A stretch of DNA of 35,172 nt from Thermoplasmata archaeon (GTDB taxonomy: Archaea > Thermoplasmatota > Thermoplasmata > Lutacidiplasmatales > UBA184): positions 1 to 35,172 of the forward strand of contig JASIBA010000098.1 in assembly GCA_030041735.1 (NCBI GenBank), read 5' to 3'. This document shows, piece by piece, positions 16,495-24,593 of the stretch (its first letter is position 1; each line of letters opens with the position of its first letter). Below the pieces are notes generated by a model that was not told where the DNA came from, ran no database searches, and saw only the letters and a program-made list of their open reading frames with translations. The translations under genes and the position numbers were made by a program.

Positions 16495-16872
16495 TCAGAG
16501 CGCGCGACGGCGGTCCCCCGGGAAGTATATCCGGTAGGCGCGGCCGACGATCGCATCGAGCCCCACCGGGCCGAAGCGCCGGCTGTCGCGGGCGACCTCC
16601 GGGGCGTCGCCGACGACCGCTACGGTACGTCCGGTGGGGTCGACCGCGCCGACCCGTTTGATCAGCCACCGGTCCGGCGCCTCCGGATCGACGAGCACGA
16701 CGATCTCCCCCGCGCGGGGAAGTCGGGCCCGGAACGCGCCCCGGTCGATCCAGAGCCGGTCGCCCGGCTCCAAGGTCGGGCGCATGCTCCCGTCGCGCAC
16801 GACCACGCGGGCCCGATCTCGCCAGCGCGGCCGGGTCGACGCGGCGGATTCCTCCTCGGGACTCCCCGGCAT
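16495..16872 (-). CDS. sodX: Nickel superoxide dismutase maturation protease
   Basis: Signal-peptidase-like (S26/LexA-fold) protease that removes the NiSOD propeptide to expose His1. The 125 residues include VVVRDGSMRPTLEPGD with catalytic Ser29 (GSM), LIKRV with the general-base Lys72, VVGDAPEVARDSRRFGPV (the conserved GD...DSR.FGPV block of Ni-type SOD proteases) and GRAYRIYFPGD. It has no membrane helix, unlike signal peptidase I, which matches the NiSOD protease family. It is divergent from the NiSOD gene, with only 30 bases between starts. ATG 16872 touches the TATA box of sodN; a shorter start at GTG 16806 is possible. Confidence 0.85.
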   Translation of the reverse strand: MPGSPEEESAASTRPRWRDRARVVVRDGSMRPTLEPGDRLWIDRGAFRARLPRAGEIVVLVDPEAPDRWLIKRVGAVDPTGRTVAVVGDAPEVARDSRRFGPVGLDAIVGRAYRIYFPGDRRRAL

Positions 16873-16880
16873 CTTTATCG
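16873..16880 (+). promoter_or_regulatory. TATA-like box of the NiSOD gene
   Basis: TTTATC is centred 26.5 bases before ATG 16903 (leaderless spacing). Its minus-strand reading, GATAAAG, directly abuts the ATG of the divergent protease gene. Confidence 0.65.
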
Positions 16881-16902
16881 GGGCCTCCGGGCTCGCGCGA
16901 CC

Positions 16903-17430
16903 ATGCCGCGCCCACCGTTCTCGCTCGGACTCGTCGACCGCCTCCGGGACGCCGTCCATCCCCCCCGACCCGTGTACGCGCACTGCGACATTCCGTGCGG
17001 TATTTACGACCCGCACGAGGCGCAGATCGCCGCTCTCACGGTGGTCCGCATGGACCAGCTGATCGGAGAGCTCCCGGCGCCCGCGGCGGACGCGAAGCCG
17101 GAGGACCGCGCCGCGTACGGCTCGAAGCTCGCGCGGTACACGGCGGTCAAGGAGACCCACGCGGAGCGCGTCAAGAGCGAGGTCCGCGTGATCTGGGGCG
17201 ACTACTTCACCCCCGATCACGTCAAGCAGTTCCCGCAGACCCACGACCTCGTCTGGCGCACGCTCAAGGCGGCCTCGAAGGCGCGGCAGGGCACGAGCCT
17301 CGCCGACGCCCAGGACCTGCTGAAGCTCGTCCAGGAGTTCTCCGAGCTCTTCTGGCAGACCAAGGGGGCCAAGACGCGACGGATCCCCTCGATGCAGAAG
17401 TCCGGCGGCGAGCTCGTCGTCCCGGCGTAG
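16903..17430 (+). CDS. sodN: Nickel-containing superoxide dismutase, precursor
   Basis: Converts superoxide to oxygen and hydrogen peroxide with nickel bound at the processed N-terminus. The nickel hook is intact: HCDIPCGIYDP from residue 27, giving His1, Cys2, Asp3, Cys6 and Tyr9 after removal of a 26-residue prosequence ending in VYA. Further family segments are EVRVIWGDYFTPDHVKQFP and LFWQTK. The rest is a helical bundle, as expected. The mature chain would be 149 residues, about 30 longer than the 117-residue Streptomyces enzyme, mainly from a loop near PAPAADAKPEDRAAY and a C-terminal tail after FWQTK. The maturation protease is divergent next door. NiSOD is best known from actinomycetes and cyanobacteria, so its presence in an archaeon suggests transfer. 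Confidence 0.93.
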   Translation: MPRPPFSLGLVDRLRDAVHPPRPVYAHCDIPCGIYDPHEAQIAALTVVRMDQLIGELPAPAADAKPEDRAAYGSKLARYTAVKETHAERVKSEVRVIWGDYFTPDHVKQFPQTHDLVWRTLKAASKARQGTSLADAQDLLKLVQEFSELFWQTKGAKTRRIPSMQKSGGELVVPA

Positions 17431-17482
17431 GACGGGCTCGCGTGGCGCATCGGCCCGCGCGGTCGGGCAGGGGGCGCCGAAC

Positions 17483-19009
17483 GTGAGCGAACCGGTCCCG
17501 ATCGACGGCCGCTCCCTCTCGCTCGACCGGTTCCTCGCGGTCGCCCGGCGCGGGCACCCCGTCGCGGTCGGGGAGGACGCGCGCGCGGCCTGCGCGGAGA
17601 GCCGGGCTGCGGTCGAGCGGGTGGTCGCCCAGCGCCGGGTCGTCTACGGCGTCACGACCGGATTCGGAGGGCTCTCGCATCGGGTGATCTCGCCCGAGCA
17701 GGCGCACGAGCTCCAGACGTCGCTCGTCCGCAGCCACGCGAGCGGCGTGGGACCGGCGCTCCCGACCGACGTCGTCCGCGGCCTGGTCCTGCTCCGGCTG
17801 AACTCGCTCGCCGTCGGTCGCTCGGGCGTCCGAGCCGAGGTCCTCGACCGCCTCGCGGACGTCCTGAACCGCGACCTCGTTCCCTGGATCCCCGAGCAGG
17901 GGTCCGTCGGCGCCTCCGGCGATCTGGCCCCGCTCGCGCACCTCGCGTACGCCCTGATCGGTGAGGGCGCGTTCGTGGACCGGGGCAGCGGGTCGCCGCT
18001 CCCGGCGTCGGAGCTGCTCCGACGGGAGGGGATCCCACCCCTCTCGCTGCACGAGAAAGAAGGGGTGGCCCTGCTCAACGGTACGGCGCTCATGGCGTCG
18101 TACCTCGCGCTCGCGGTCGAGGACCTGCGGAGCCTACTCGACGCGGCGCTCGTCGCCGCCGCACTGTCGTACGACGCGCTCGAGGGCGACCCCGAGGCGC
18201 TGGACGACCGGCTCGGGGAGGTGCGGAACCTCGAGGAGCAGCGGTCCGTCGCGCGGGCGATGCGGACCCTGCTGGCGGGCAGCGAGCTCTCCGGCCATCG
18301 GCGGGAGTGGGCCGGCCAGGACCCGTACACCCTGCGCTGCATCCCGCAGGTGCTCGCCGCGGTCGAGATCGCCCGGGCGTTCGGCGAGCGCGTGGTGGTC
18401 CCCGAGCTCAACGCCGTGACCGACAACCCGGTCGTGTTCGGCGACGAGTTCGTGAGCGGCGGTAACTTCCACGGCCAGCCGCTCGCGCTCGCGCTCGACA
18501 CCCTCGCCGTTGCGGTCTCCTACGTCGCGGCGTTCTCGGAGCGGCGGATCCACCGGCTCGTCCACCCGGCCCTCAACCGCGGCCTCCCCGCTTTCCTCGC
18601 CCCGGCGGCCGGGGTCAGCTCCGGGTTCATGATCCCCCAGTACCTCGCCGCGGCCCTCGTCAACGAGAACGCCACGCTCGTGCATCCGGCGAGCGCCGGC
18701 AGCCTGTCGACCTCGGCCGATCAGGAGGACTACGTCAGCATGGGACCGTGGGCCGGCGCGAAGCTCCGCCGGGCGCTGCAGAACGCCCGTACCGTGATCG
18801 CGATCGAGTGGATCGTCGCGGGCCAGGCGCTCGAGCTGCGTCGCCCGAAGCAGGGCGGCGCGGGCAGCGAGGCCGCGCTGCTCGCGCTCCGGGCGCGCGT
18901 GGCGCCCTGGACCGCGGATCGCAGCCCCGCGGGCGACATCGAACGGATCGCGGGCCTGCTGACCAGCGGGGAGCTGGTCGACGAGGTCCGCGCGCGCGTC
19001 CGGTTCTAG
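17483..19009 (+). CDS. hutH: Histidine ammonia-lyase
   Basis: Deaminates histidine to urocanate, the first step of histidine catabolism. The MIO cofactor tripeptide Ala144-Ser145-Gly146 is in GSVGASGDLAPLAH; YGVTTGFGGL (with the catalytic Tyr), LLNGTALMASY, NAVTDNPVVF and GNFHGQPLALALD are all typical. The 508 residues match the family. It begins with GTG 52 bases after sodN, and no A/T box is visible in that gap, so it may be cotranscribed with sodN. No hutU, hutI or hutG is present in the window. Tyrosine or phenylalanine lyases share the fold, but the full-length HAL-like pattern favours histidine. Confidence 0.92.
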   Translation: MSEPVPIDGRSLSLDRFLAVARRGHPVAVGEDARAACAESRAAVERVVAQRRVVYGVTTGFGGLSHRVISPEQAHELQTSLVRSHASGVGPALPTDVVRGLVLLRLNSLAVGRSGVRAEVLDRLADVLNRDLVPWIPEQGSVGASGDLAPLAHLAYALIGEGAFVDRGSGSPLPASELLRREGIPPLSLHEKEGVALLNGTALMASYLALAVEDLRSLLDAALVAAALSYDALEGDPEALDDRLGEVRNLEEQRSVARAMRTLLAGSELSGHRREWAGQDPYTLRCIPQVLAAVEIARAFGERVVVPELNAVTDNPVVFGDEFVSGGNFHGQPLALALDTLAVAVSYVAAFSERRIHRLVHPALNRGLPAFLAPAAGVSSGFMIPQYLAAALVNENATLVHPASAGSLSTSADQEDYVSMGPWAGAKLRRALQNARTVIAIEWIVAGQALELRRPKQGGAGSEAALLALRARVAPWTADRSPAGDIERIAGLLTSGELVDEVRARVRF

Positions 19010-19012
19010 CGG

Positions 19013-19723
19013 TTACGGAGCCCGCGCCGGCATCGCGGTCGCCGACGTCGGGGCCGCGCCGGGGGCCGGGAAGCGGACCATCTGGCCGCATGCCGGACAG
19101 GCGTACTCGCTGACGCCGCGGTGCCGGAGCGCCGTCCGGCACTTCGGACACGGGATCGGCTGCGCGTTGACCCAGGCGGCGAACAGTTCCTGCGATCGCC
19201 GGTCGCTGAGCGGCTGCGACGAGTCACCCGCGGTCGTCGGGGACGGGACCGGGCCGGCGGGAGCCCGCGGCGCGGGGGGCTCGGGCGCGAGGGAGGCGGC
19301 GGTCGACGCGCGGACCGAGGAGAGCCGGCCGCACTGCGGGCAGACCGCGAGGCTGGCCGTGCCGGTCTGCTGCAGGGGAATGCGGCAGCTCGGGCAGAGC
19401 GTCTTGAGGCCGGCGGTCGTCAGGACCGGACCGGGGGCCGAGGGGAGGCGGACGGCCGTGGGCGGCGCGCCCGAGGTCGGCGGCGCCGGCGCGACCGGCG
19501 GGAGATCCGGAAGGGGTCGGGCCCAGCGGACCTGCCGCCGCGCGGGATCGTAGATCACCGGCGAGCCGGGTCGCTCGAGCTCGTGGGCGAGGACGCGTTG
19601 GGCCTTCCGTTCGCGCCACGAGAGGGCGGCCGCGAGGCCGGGGACGGACGTCGTGCCGAGGGACTGCACCGTCGATCGGAGGCGTTCGAGATCCTGCGGA
19701 GAAGGACCGAAGAGAGCGGCCAT
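19013..19723 (-). CDS. Double zinc-ribbon protein with helix-turn-helix-like N-terminus
   Basis: Unrecognised 236-residue protein. The N-terminal 75 residues (PQDLERLRSTVQSLGTT ... YDPARRQVRWARP) look like a winged helix: three helices followed by a short hairpin. Two zinc ribbons follow, each with paired CPxC knuckles: CPSC/CPQC (near 113-131) and CPKC/CPAC (near 196-218), separated by Pro/Ala-rich linkers. This layout suggests a nucleic-acid-binding or transcription-related role, but no partner is visible. ATG 19723 is used; a GTG at 19840 would add 39 residues and lie 15 bases downstream of the likely transcription start set by the strong TATA box at 19878-19885. Confidence 0.6.
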   Translation of the reverse strand: MAALFGPSPQDLERLRSTVQSLGTTSVPGLAAALSWRERKAQRVLAHELERPGSPVIYDPARRQVRWARPLPDLPPVAPAPPTSGAPPTAVRLPSAPGPVLTTAGLKTLCPSCRIPLQQTGTASLAVCPQCGRLSSVRASTAASLAPEPPAPRAPAGPVPSPTTAGDSSQPLSDRRSQELFAAWVNAQPIPCPKCRTALRHRGVSEYACPACGQMVRFPAPGAAPTSATAMPARAP

Positions 19724-19783
19724 CGTGGGTCGCTCGCGGCGACCGCCAAAAGAAGCTATCGTCGCACGCGCAGTCAGAGGGAA

Positions 19784-19847
19784 GGCACCGGCGGGGCCGC
19801 TCCGGGTCTCTTGGACGGTGCCACCAAGAGCCGGCTCCACCGATGCC
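19784..19847 (-). other. Structured leader or small RNA candidate
   Basis: The 248-base gap 19724-19971 contains no confident gene. On the minus strand it can fold as an outer 8-bp stem (19840-19847 with 19784-19791, including one G-U pair that exists only on this strand) enclosing a 7-bp hairpin, CTCTTGG/CCAAGAG (19824-19830 with 19808-19814, loop 9). It lies just downstream of the palindromic TATA box and upstream of a TTCTTTT run (near 19747-19753). It may be a 5' leader, a small RNA, or coding sequence if the zinc-ribbon gene starts at GTG 19840. Confidence 0.3.
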
Positions 19848-19875
19848 CGAGGCCAACCACTGTAAATTCGCAGCT

Positions 19876-19887
19876 CTCTATATAGGT
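19876..19887. promoter_or_regulatory. Palindromic TATA box
   Basis: CTATATAG (19878-19885) is the most canonical archaeal TATA box in the window and reads the same on both strands. Leftward it predicts a start near 19855, before the zinc-ribbon gene. Rightward it predicts a start near 19908, about 64 bases before the oxidase gene. Confidence 0.55.
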
Positions 19888-19971
19888 TTCCAGTGCCCTG
19901 GAGGGTGGTCCCTGGGCGGTTCCGGCGGTCCGGTACGCCAGCGGTAAGCCGACCGGAGCGTCGGCGCGGGC

Positions 19972-21468
19972 GTGGACCGCGCGCTCCGGGACCTCGCCCG
20001 CTCGATCGGAGGCACGGTGGCCACGGATGCCGTGCGCCTCGAGCGCGTGAGCCACGACGGCTCCCATCTCCGCGGCCAACCGGCGGCGCTCGTCGCGCCG
20101 CGCGACGCGGACGACGTCGTTCGCGTCGTGCGATGGGCCCGGCGCCACCGGGTGCCGCTCGTGGCGCGGGGTGGCGGGACGTCGCTGGACGGAGAATCGG
20201 TCCCCGGCCCCGGTGCGCTCGTCGTCGACCTGTCCGGTTGGACGCGGATCCACGACGTGCGGGCGGACGACGGCTGGGCGCGCGTCGCGCCGGGCGTGCC
20301 GAACCTCGCCCTGCAGCAGGCGCTCGCGCTCCGCGGAGCGTTCTTTCCGCCGAACCCCGGATCCTGGGCGACCTCGACCATCGGCGGGAACGTCGCGACG
20401 AACGCCTCCGGCCCGCGATCGTTCCGCTACGGCCCGACCCGCCTCTGGGTCCGGGAGATCGAGCTGGTGCTCGGCGACGGCACCCGGACCCGCTGGGGAT
20501 CCCGCGTGCGGAAGCGGTCCGTCGGGCCGGATCTCGTGTCGCTGTTCGTCGGCAGCGAGGGAACGCTGGGGATCGCGACTGAGATCACCGTGCGGATCGC
20601 ACCGCGGCCCGCCGTCCGCCGGGGACTCGTCGTGCCGCTGCCGGCGCGCGGGCCACCGGGCCGCCTCGCGGTCGCGCTGGGCTCGGCGCGCGGCACCGGG
20701 CTCTCGGCGATCGAGTACCTCGATGCGGGCTGCGCGGCCGAGCTCGCGGGTCCCGGTGGGCTGGGACCCGTCGGCCCGGGCCCGCTCGTCCTCCTGGAGG
20801 TCGAGGCCGAGAGCGAGCGCGAGGCCGACCGGCGGGAGTCCGAGGTCGTCCGGACGCTCCGTCGGACCGGAGTCCGCGCGTCGCCCGTGCGTTTCGGCGA
20901 CGCCGACGAGCTCTGGAGCGTCCGGGGGCAGGCCAGCGTCGCGCTGGACCGCCGGTTCGGCGAGCGCATCCGCGAGGACGTCGCGGTCCCGCCGGATCGG
21001 ATCGACGCGCTCGTGGGCGCGATCGACCGCGTCGCCCGGCGCCACGCGGTCCCGGTCTACCTCTTCGGGCACCTCGGGGAGGGGAGCCTGCATCCGAACT
21101 TCGTGGTCCCTCCCGCGAGCCCCACGGCGTCCCGGATCCGCGGAGAGCTCGTCGCGGCGACGCTCGCCCTCGGCGGCACGATCAGCGCGGAGCACGGCAT
21201 CGGGGCGATCAAGGCGGCGCACCTCGAGCGCGAGATCGGCCGCCCTGCGGTGGAGGTGCTGCGGGCGCTGAAGCGCGCCTGCGATCCGGACGGGATCCTC
21301 AATCCGGGGAAGCTCTACCCGCCGCGAGCCGCGCGACGATCTTCTCGGTCGCCTTCGGGAGCGGCAGGGTCTCGATCTCGTCGGGGCGGACCCACCGGCG
21401 GTACGGACCGAGGGGCCGCCGAGCGGACCCCGCGACCGGGCCCTCGAAGACGTGCAGCTCGACCGTGA
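19972..21468 (+). CDS. FAD-linked oxidase of the GlcD / D-lactate dehydrogenase family
   Basis: Oxidises a 2-hydroxyacid such as glycolate or D-lactate. The N-terminal PCMH-type FAD domain shows ARGGGTSLDGESVPG, GGNVATNASGPRSFRYGPT and FVGSEGTLGIATEITVRI. The C-terminal FAD-oxidase domain has FGHLGEGSLHPNF and GGTISAEHGIGAIKAAHLEREIG, ending with the family terminus LKRACDPDGILNPGKLYPP. About 47 Arg/Gly/Pro-rich residues follow because the frame runs 170 bases into the 3' end of convergent mutY; this tail is not family sequence. GTG 19972 has a GGTAAGC island about 28 bases upstream. No adjacent iron-sulfur (GlcF-type) subunit is present. Substrate unresolved. Confidence 0.87.
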   Translation: MDRALRDLARSIGGTVATDAVRLERVSHDGSHLRGQPAALVAPRDADDVVRVVRWARRHRVPLVARGGGTSLDGESVPGPGALVVDLSGWTRIHDVRADDGWARVAPGVPNLALQQALALRGAFFPPNPGSWATSTIGGNVATNASGPRSFRYGPTRLWVREIELVLGDGTRTRWGSRVRKRSVGPDLVSLFVGSEGTLGIATEITVRIAPRPAVRRGLVVPLPARGPPGRLAVALGSARGTGLSAIEYLDAGCAAELAGPGGLGPVGPGPLVLLEVEAESEREADRRESEVVRTLRRTGVRASPVRFGDADELWSVRGQASVALDRRFGERIREDVAVPPDRIDALVGAIDRVARRHAVPVYLFGHLGEGSLHPNFVVPPASPTASRIRGELVAATLALGGTISAEHGIGAIKAAHLEREIGRPAVEVLRALKRACDPDGILNPGKLYPPRAARRSSRSPSGAAGSRSRRGGPTGGTDRGAAERTPRPGPRRRAARP

Positions 21469-22414
21469 AGTGGCTGTAGGCGTGCCGCACCACGCCCCGG
21501 GGCGTGAGCGGGCCGGCGCGCAGGCCGGTCTCCTCCGCGAGCTCGCGGCGGGCGGCGGCTTCCGGCGTCTCTCCGCGTTCGATCCGGCCCCCGGGGAACT
21601 CCCAGAGGCCGCCCAGCAGTTCCTCCAGGGGTCGCCGCTGGACGAGCCACCGGCCCCTGCGATGCAGGACCACCACCGCGGCCCGGTGATGGGGGCGAGC
21701 CGGCCGGCGCCGGGGTGGCGGGATCGACCCGGGATCGTCGAGCTCCCGGAACGCCCGGCACCATCGGGTCACCGGGCATCGCGCGCAATCCGGGGCGCTC
21801 GGAAGGCAGACGGTCTCGCCGAGCTCCATCAGCGCTTCGTTGAACCGACCGGCCGATCCGAGGGGCAGATGGGCTCGGAGCGCCCCCTCGAGGCGACGCC
21901 GGGCGGCGGGCCCGTCCGGCCGCCGGGACTCGCGCGTCCAACGCGCCGCGACCCGGAGCCCGTTCGCCTCGAGGGCGACCTCGGGAACGTCGAACGCGAG
22001 GCTGGCGATGGCCCGCGCGATGTACGGACCGACGCCCGGGAGCCGTTCGAGCTCCTCGACGGAGCCCGGTATCCGGCCGGCGTATCGCCGCACCACGAGC
22101 CGGGCCGCCGCGTGGAGGTGACGCGCGCGAGCGTAGTAGCCCGCGCCCTGCCAGGCCTTCAGGACGCGATCGCGGGGTGCGGCGGCGAGCGCGCGCACGG
22201 TCGGGAACTCCCGGACGAACCGCTCGTAGTACGGGATCGCCTGCGCGACGCGCGTCTGCTGCAGCAGGACCTCGGCGACCCAGACGCGGTAGGGGGACCG
22301 GTCGCGGCGCCAGGGGAGCGGGCGCTCCTCGCGGTCGAACCAGCGGAGCAGCGCGCGCGCGAGCGGATCGGGCTCCGCCGGCGCGGGCGACGACCGGGTG
22401 CGGACCTCGGACAC
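21299..22414 (-). CDS. mutY: Adenine DNA glycosylase MutY with intact C-terminal Nudix box
   Basis: Removes adenine paired with 8-oxoguanine. The N-terminal HhH-GPD domain has VWVAEVLLQQTRV (catalytic Glu48, matching E. coli Glu37), AGYYARARHLH and the hairpin LPGVGPYIARAIASL. The [4Fe-4S] cluster ligands are C-x6-C-x2-C-x5-C in CLPSAPDCARCPVTRWC. At the catalytic Asp position (E. coli Asp138, exactly 101 residues after Glu37) this protein has Glu149, in LEANGLRV rather than LDGNVxRV. The C-terminal domain carries a complete GX5EX7REUXEEXGU Nudix box, degenerate in typical MutY. GTG 22414 fits a CTTTAAGG island 30 bases upstream. The 3' end overlaps the convergent oxidase by 170 bases. Confidence 0.88.
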   Translation of the reverse strand: MSEVRTRSSPAPAEPDPLARALLRWFDREERPLPWRRDRSPYRVWVAEVLLQQTRVAQAIPYYERFVREFPTVRALAAAPRDRVLKAWQGAGYYARARHLHAAARLVVRRYAGRIPGSVEELERLPGVGPYIARAIASLAFDVPEVALEANGLRVAARWTRESRRPDGPAARRRLEGALRAHLPLGSAGRFNEALMELGETVCLPSAPDCARCPVTRWCRAFRELDDPGSIPPPRRRPARPHHRAAVVVLHRRGRWLVQRRPLEELLGGLWEFPGGRIERGETPEAAARRELAEETGLRAGPLTPRGVVRHAYSHFTVELHVFEGPVAGSARRPLGPYRRWVRPDEIETLPLPKATEKIVARLAAGRASPD

Positions 22415-22440
22415 GGGCGCGACGGGCGCACCGACCGCGG

Positions 22441-22449
22441 CCTTAAAGC
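22441..22449. promoter_or_regulatory. A/T island between mutY and thioredoxin
   Basis: CCTTAAAG lies about 30 bases upstream of the mutY GTG (minus) and about 33 bases upstream of ATG 22479 (plus). It is the only A/T-rich stretch between the two genes and may serve both. Confidence 0.45.
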
Positions 22450-22478
22450 GGGCGGCGGGTTCGATGCGCCGGCGAGCG

Positions 22479-22830
22479 ATGACCGAGCGGGCGGGCCCGG
22501 TCCGGGTCAACGATCTCACGTTCGAGGCCGAGGTGCTGCGCGCCCCCTGCCCCGTGGTCGTCGACTTCTACGCCGACTGGTGCCTCCCGTGCCGGGCGAC
22601 CGCGCCGGTGGTGCGGGACCTCTCCCAGCGCCTCGCTGGCCGGGTGAAGTTCGCGACGGTCGACATCGACGAGTCCGCGATCGTCACGCGCTCCTACGGC
22701 ATCCACTCGATCCCGACGTACGTGTTCGTGCAGGGCGGCCACGAGCGCGGCCGGACCGTCGGTCCGATCGATCCCGTGGCGTTCCGGGCGGCCCTCCGCC
22801 GCCTGTTCGACGAGGGGCGCGCGTCCGCGG

Positions 22831-22859
<29 letters not shown>
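22479..22859 (+). CDS. Thioredoxin
   Basis: Small dithiol-disulfide oxidoreductase, 126 residues. VVVDFYADWCLPCRATAPVV carries the redox pair Cys35/Cys38 in the variant CLPC instead of the common CGPC, and SIPTYVF has the cis-proline. VDIDESAIVTRSYGI is the usual strand before it. ATG 22479 was chosen because an in-frame ATG at 22464 would lie upstream of the transcription start predicted from the A/T island at 22441-22449. The last 29 bases overlap the 3' end of convergent purH. The CxxC spacing and length suit a general thioredoxin; a dedicated partner is not evident. Confidence 0.88.
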
Positions 22860-24399
<1,540 letters not shown>

Positions 24400-24523
24400 T
24401 CCTCTTACCCCGAACGGGGAGGAAGGCGGAAAGATAAGGGTCGCGGCGCGGCGTTCCGTCGCCGCTTCGCTCCCGGGACGCGACCGGACGGCGGCGAGAC
24501 ATCCCGCCCCGCGCCTGCCACCA

Positions 24524-24555
24524 GAACTAAATACGGCGGGGCGGGCTAAATTACA
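24524..24555 (+). promoter_or_regulatory. Two tandem TATA-like boxes before the pilin-like gene
   Basis: CTAAATAC (24527-24534) and CTAAATTAC (24546-24554) lie 20 bases apart. The first predicts a transcript starting near 24556 that includes a GAGGG (24564-24568). The second predicts a start near 24576 that would use ATG 24594. Confidence 0.5.
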
Positions 24556-24593
24556 TCCCGGTCGAGGGATCCTTGATCCGTCGTCGCCGTTCG

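Noticed and set aside
19784-19856. A tRNA in the structured stretch before the zinc-ribbon gene
   Set aside because: No T-loop (GTTCRA) or D-loop consensus and wrong arm lengths.
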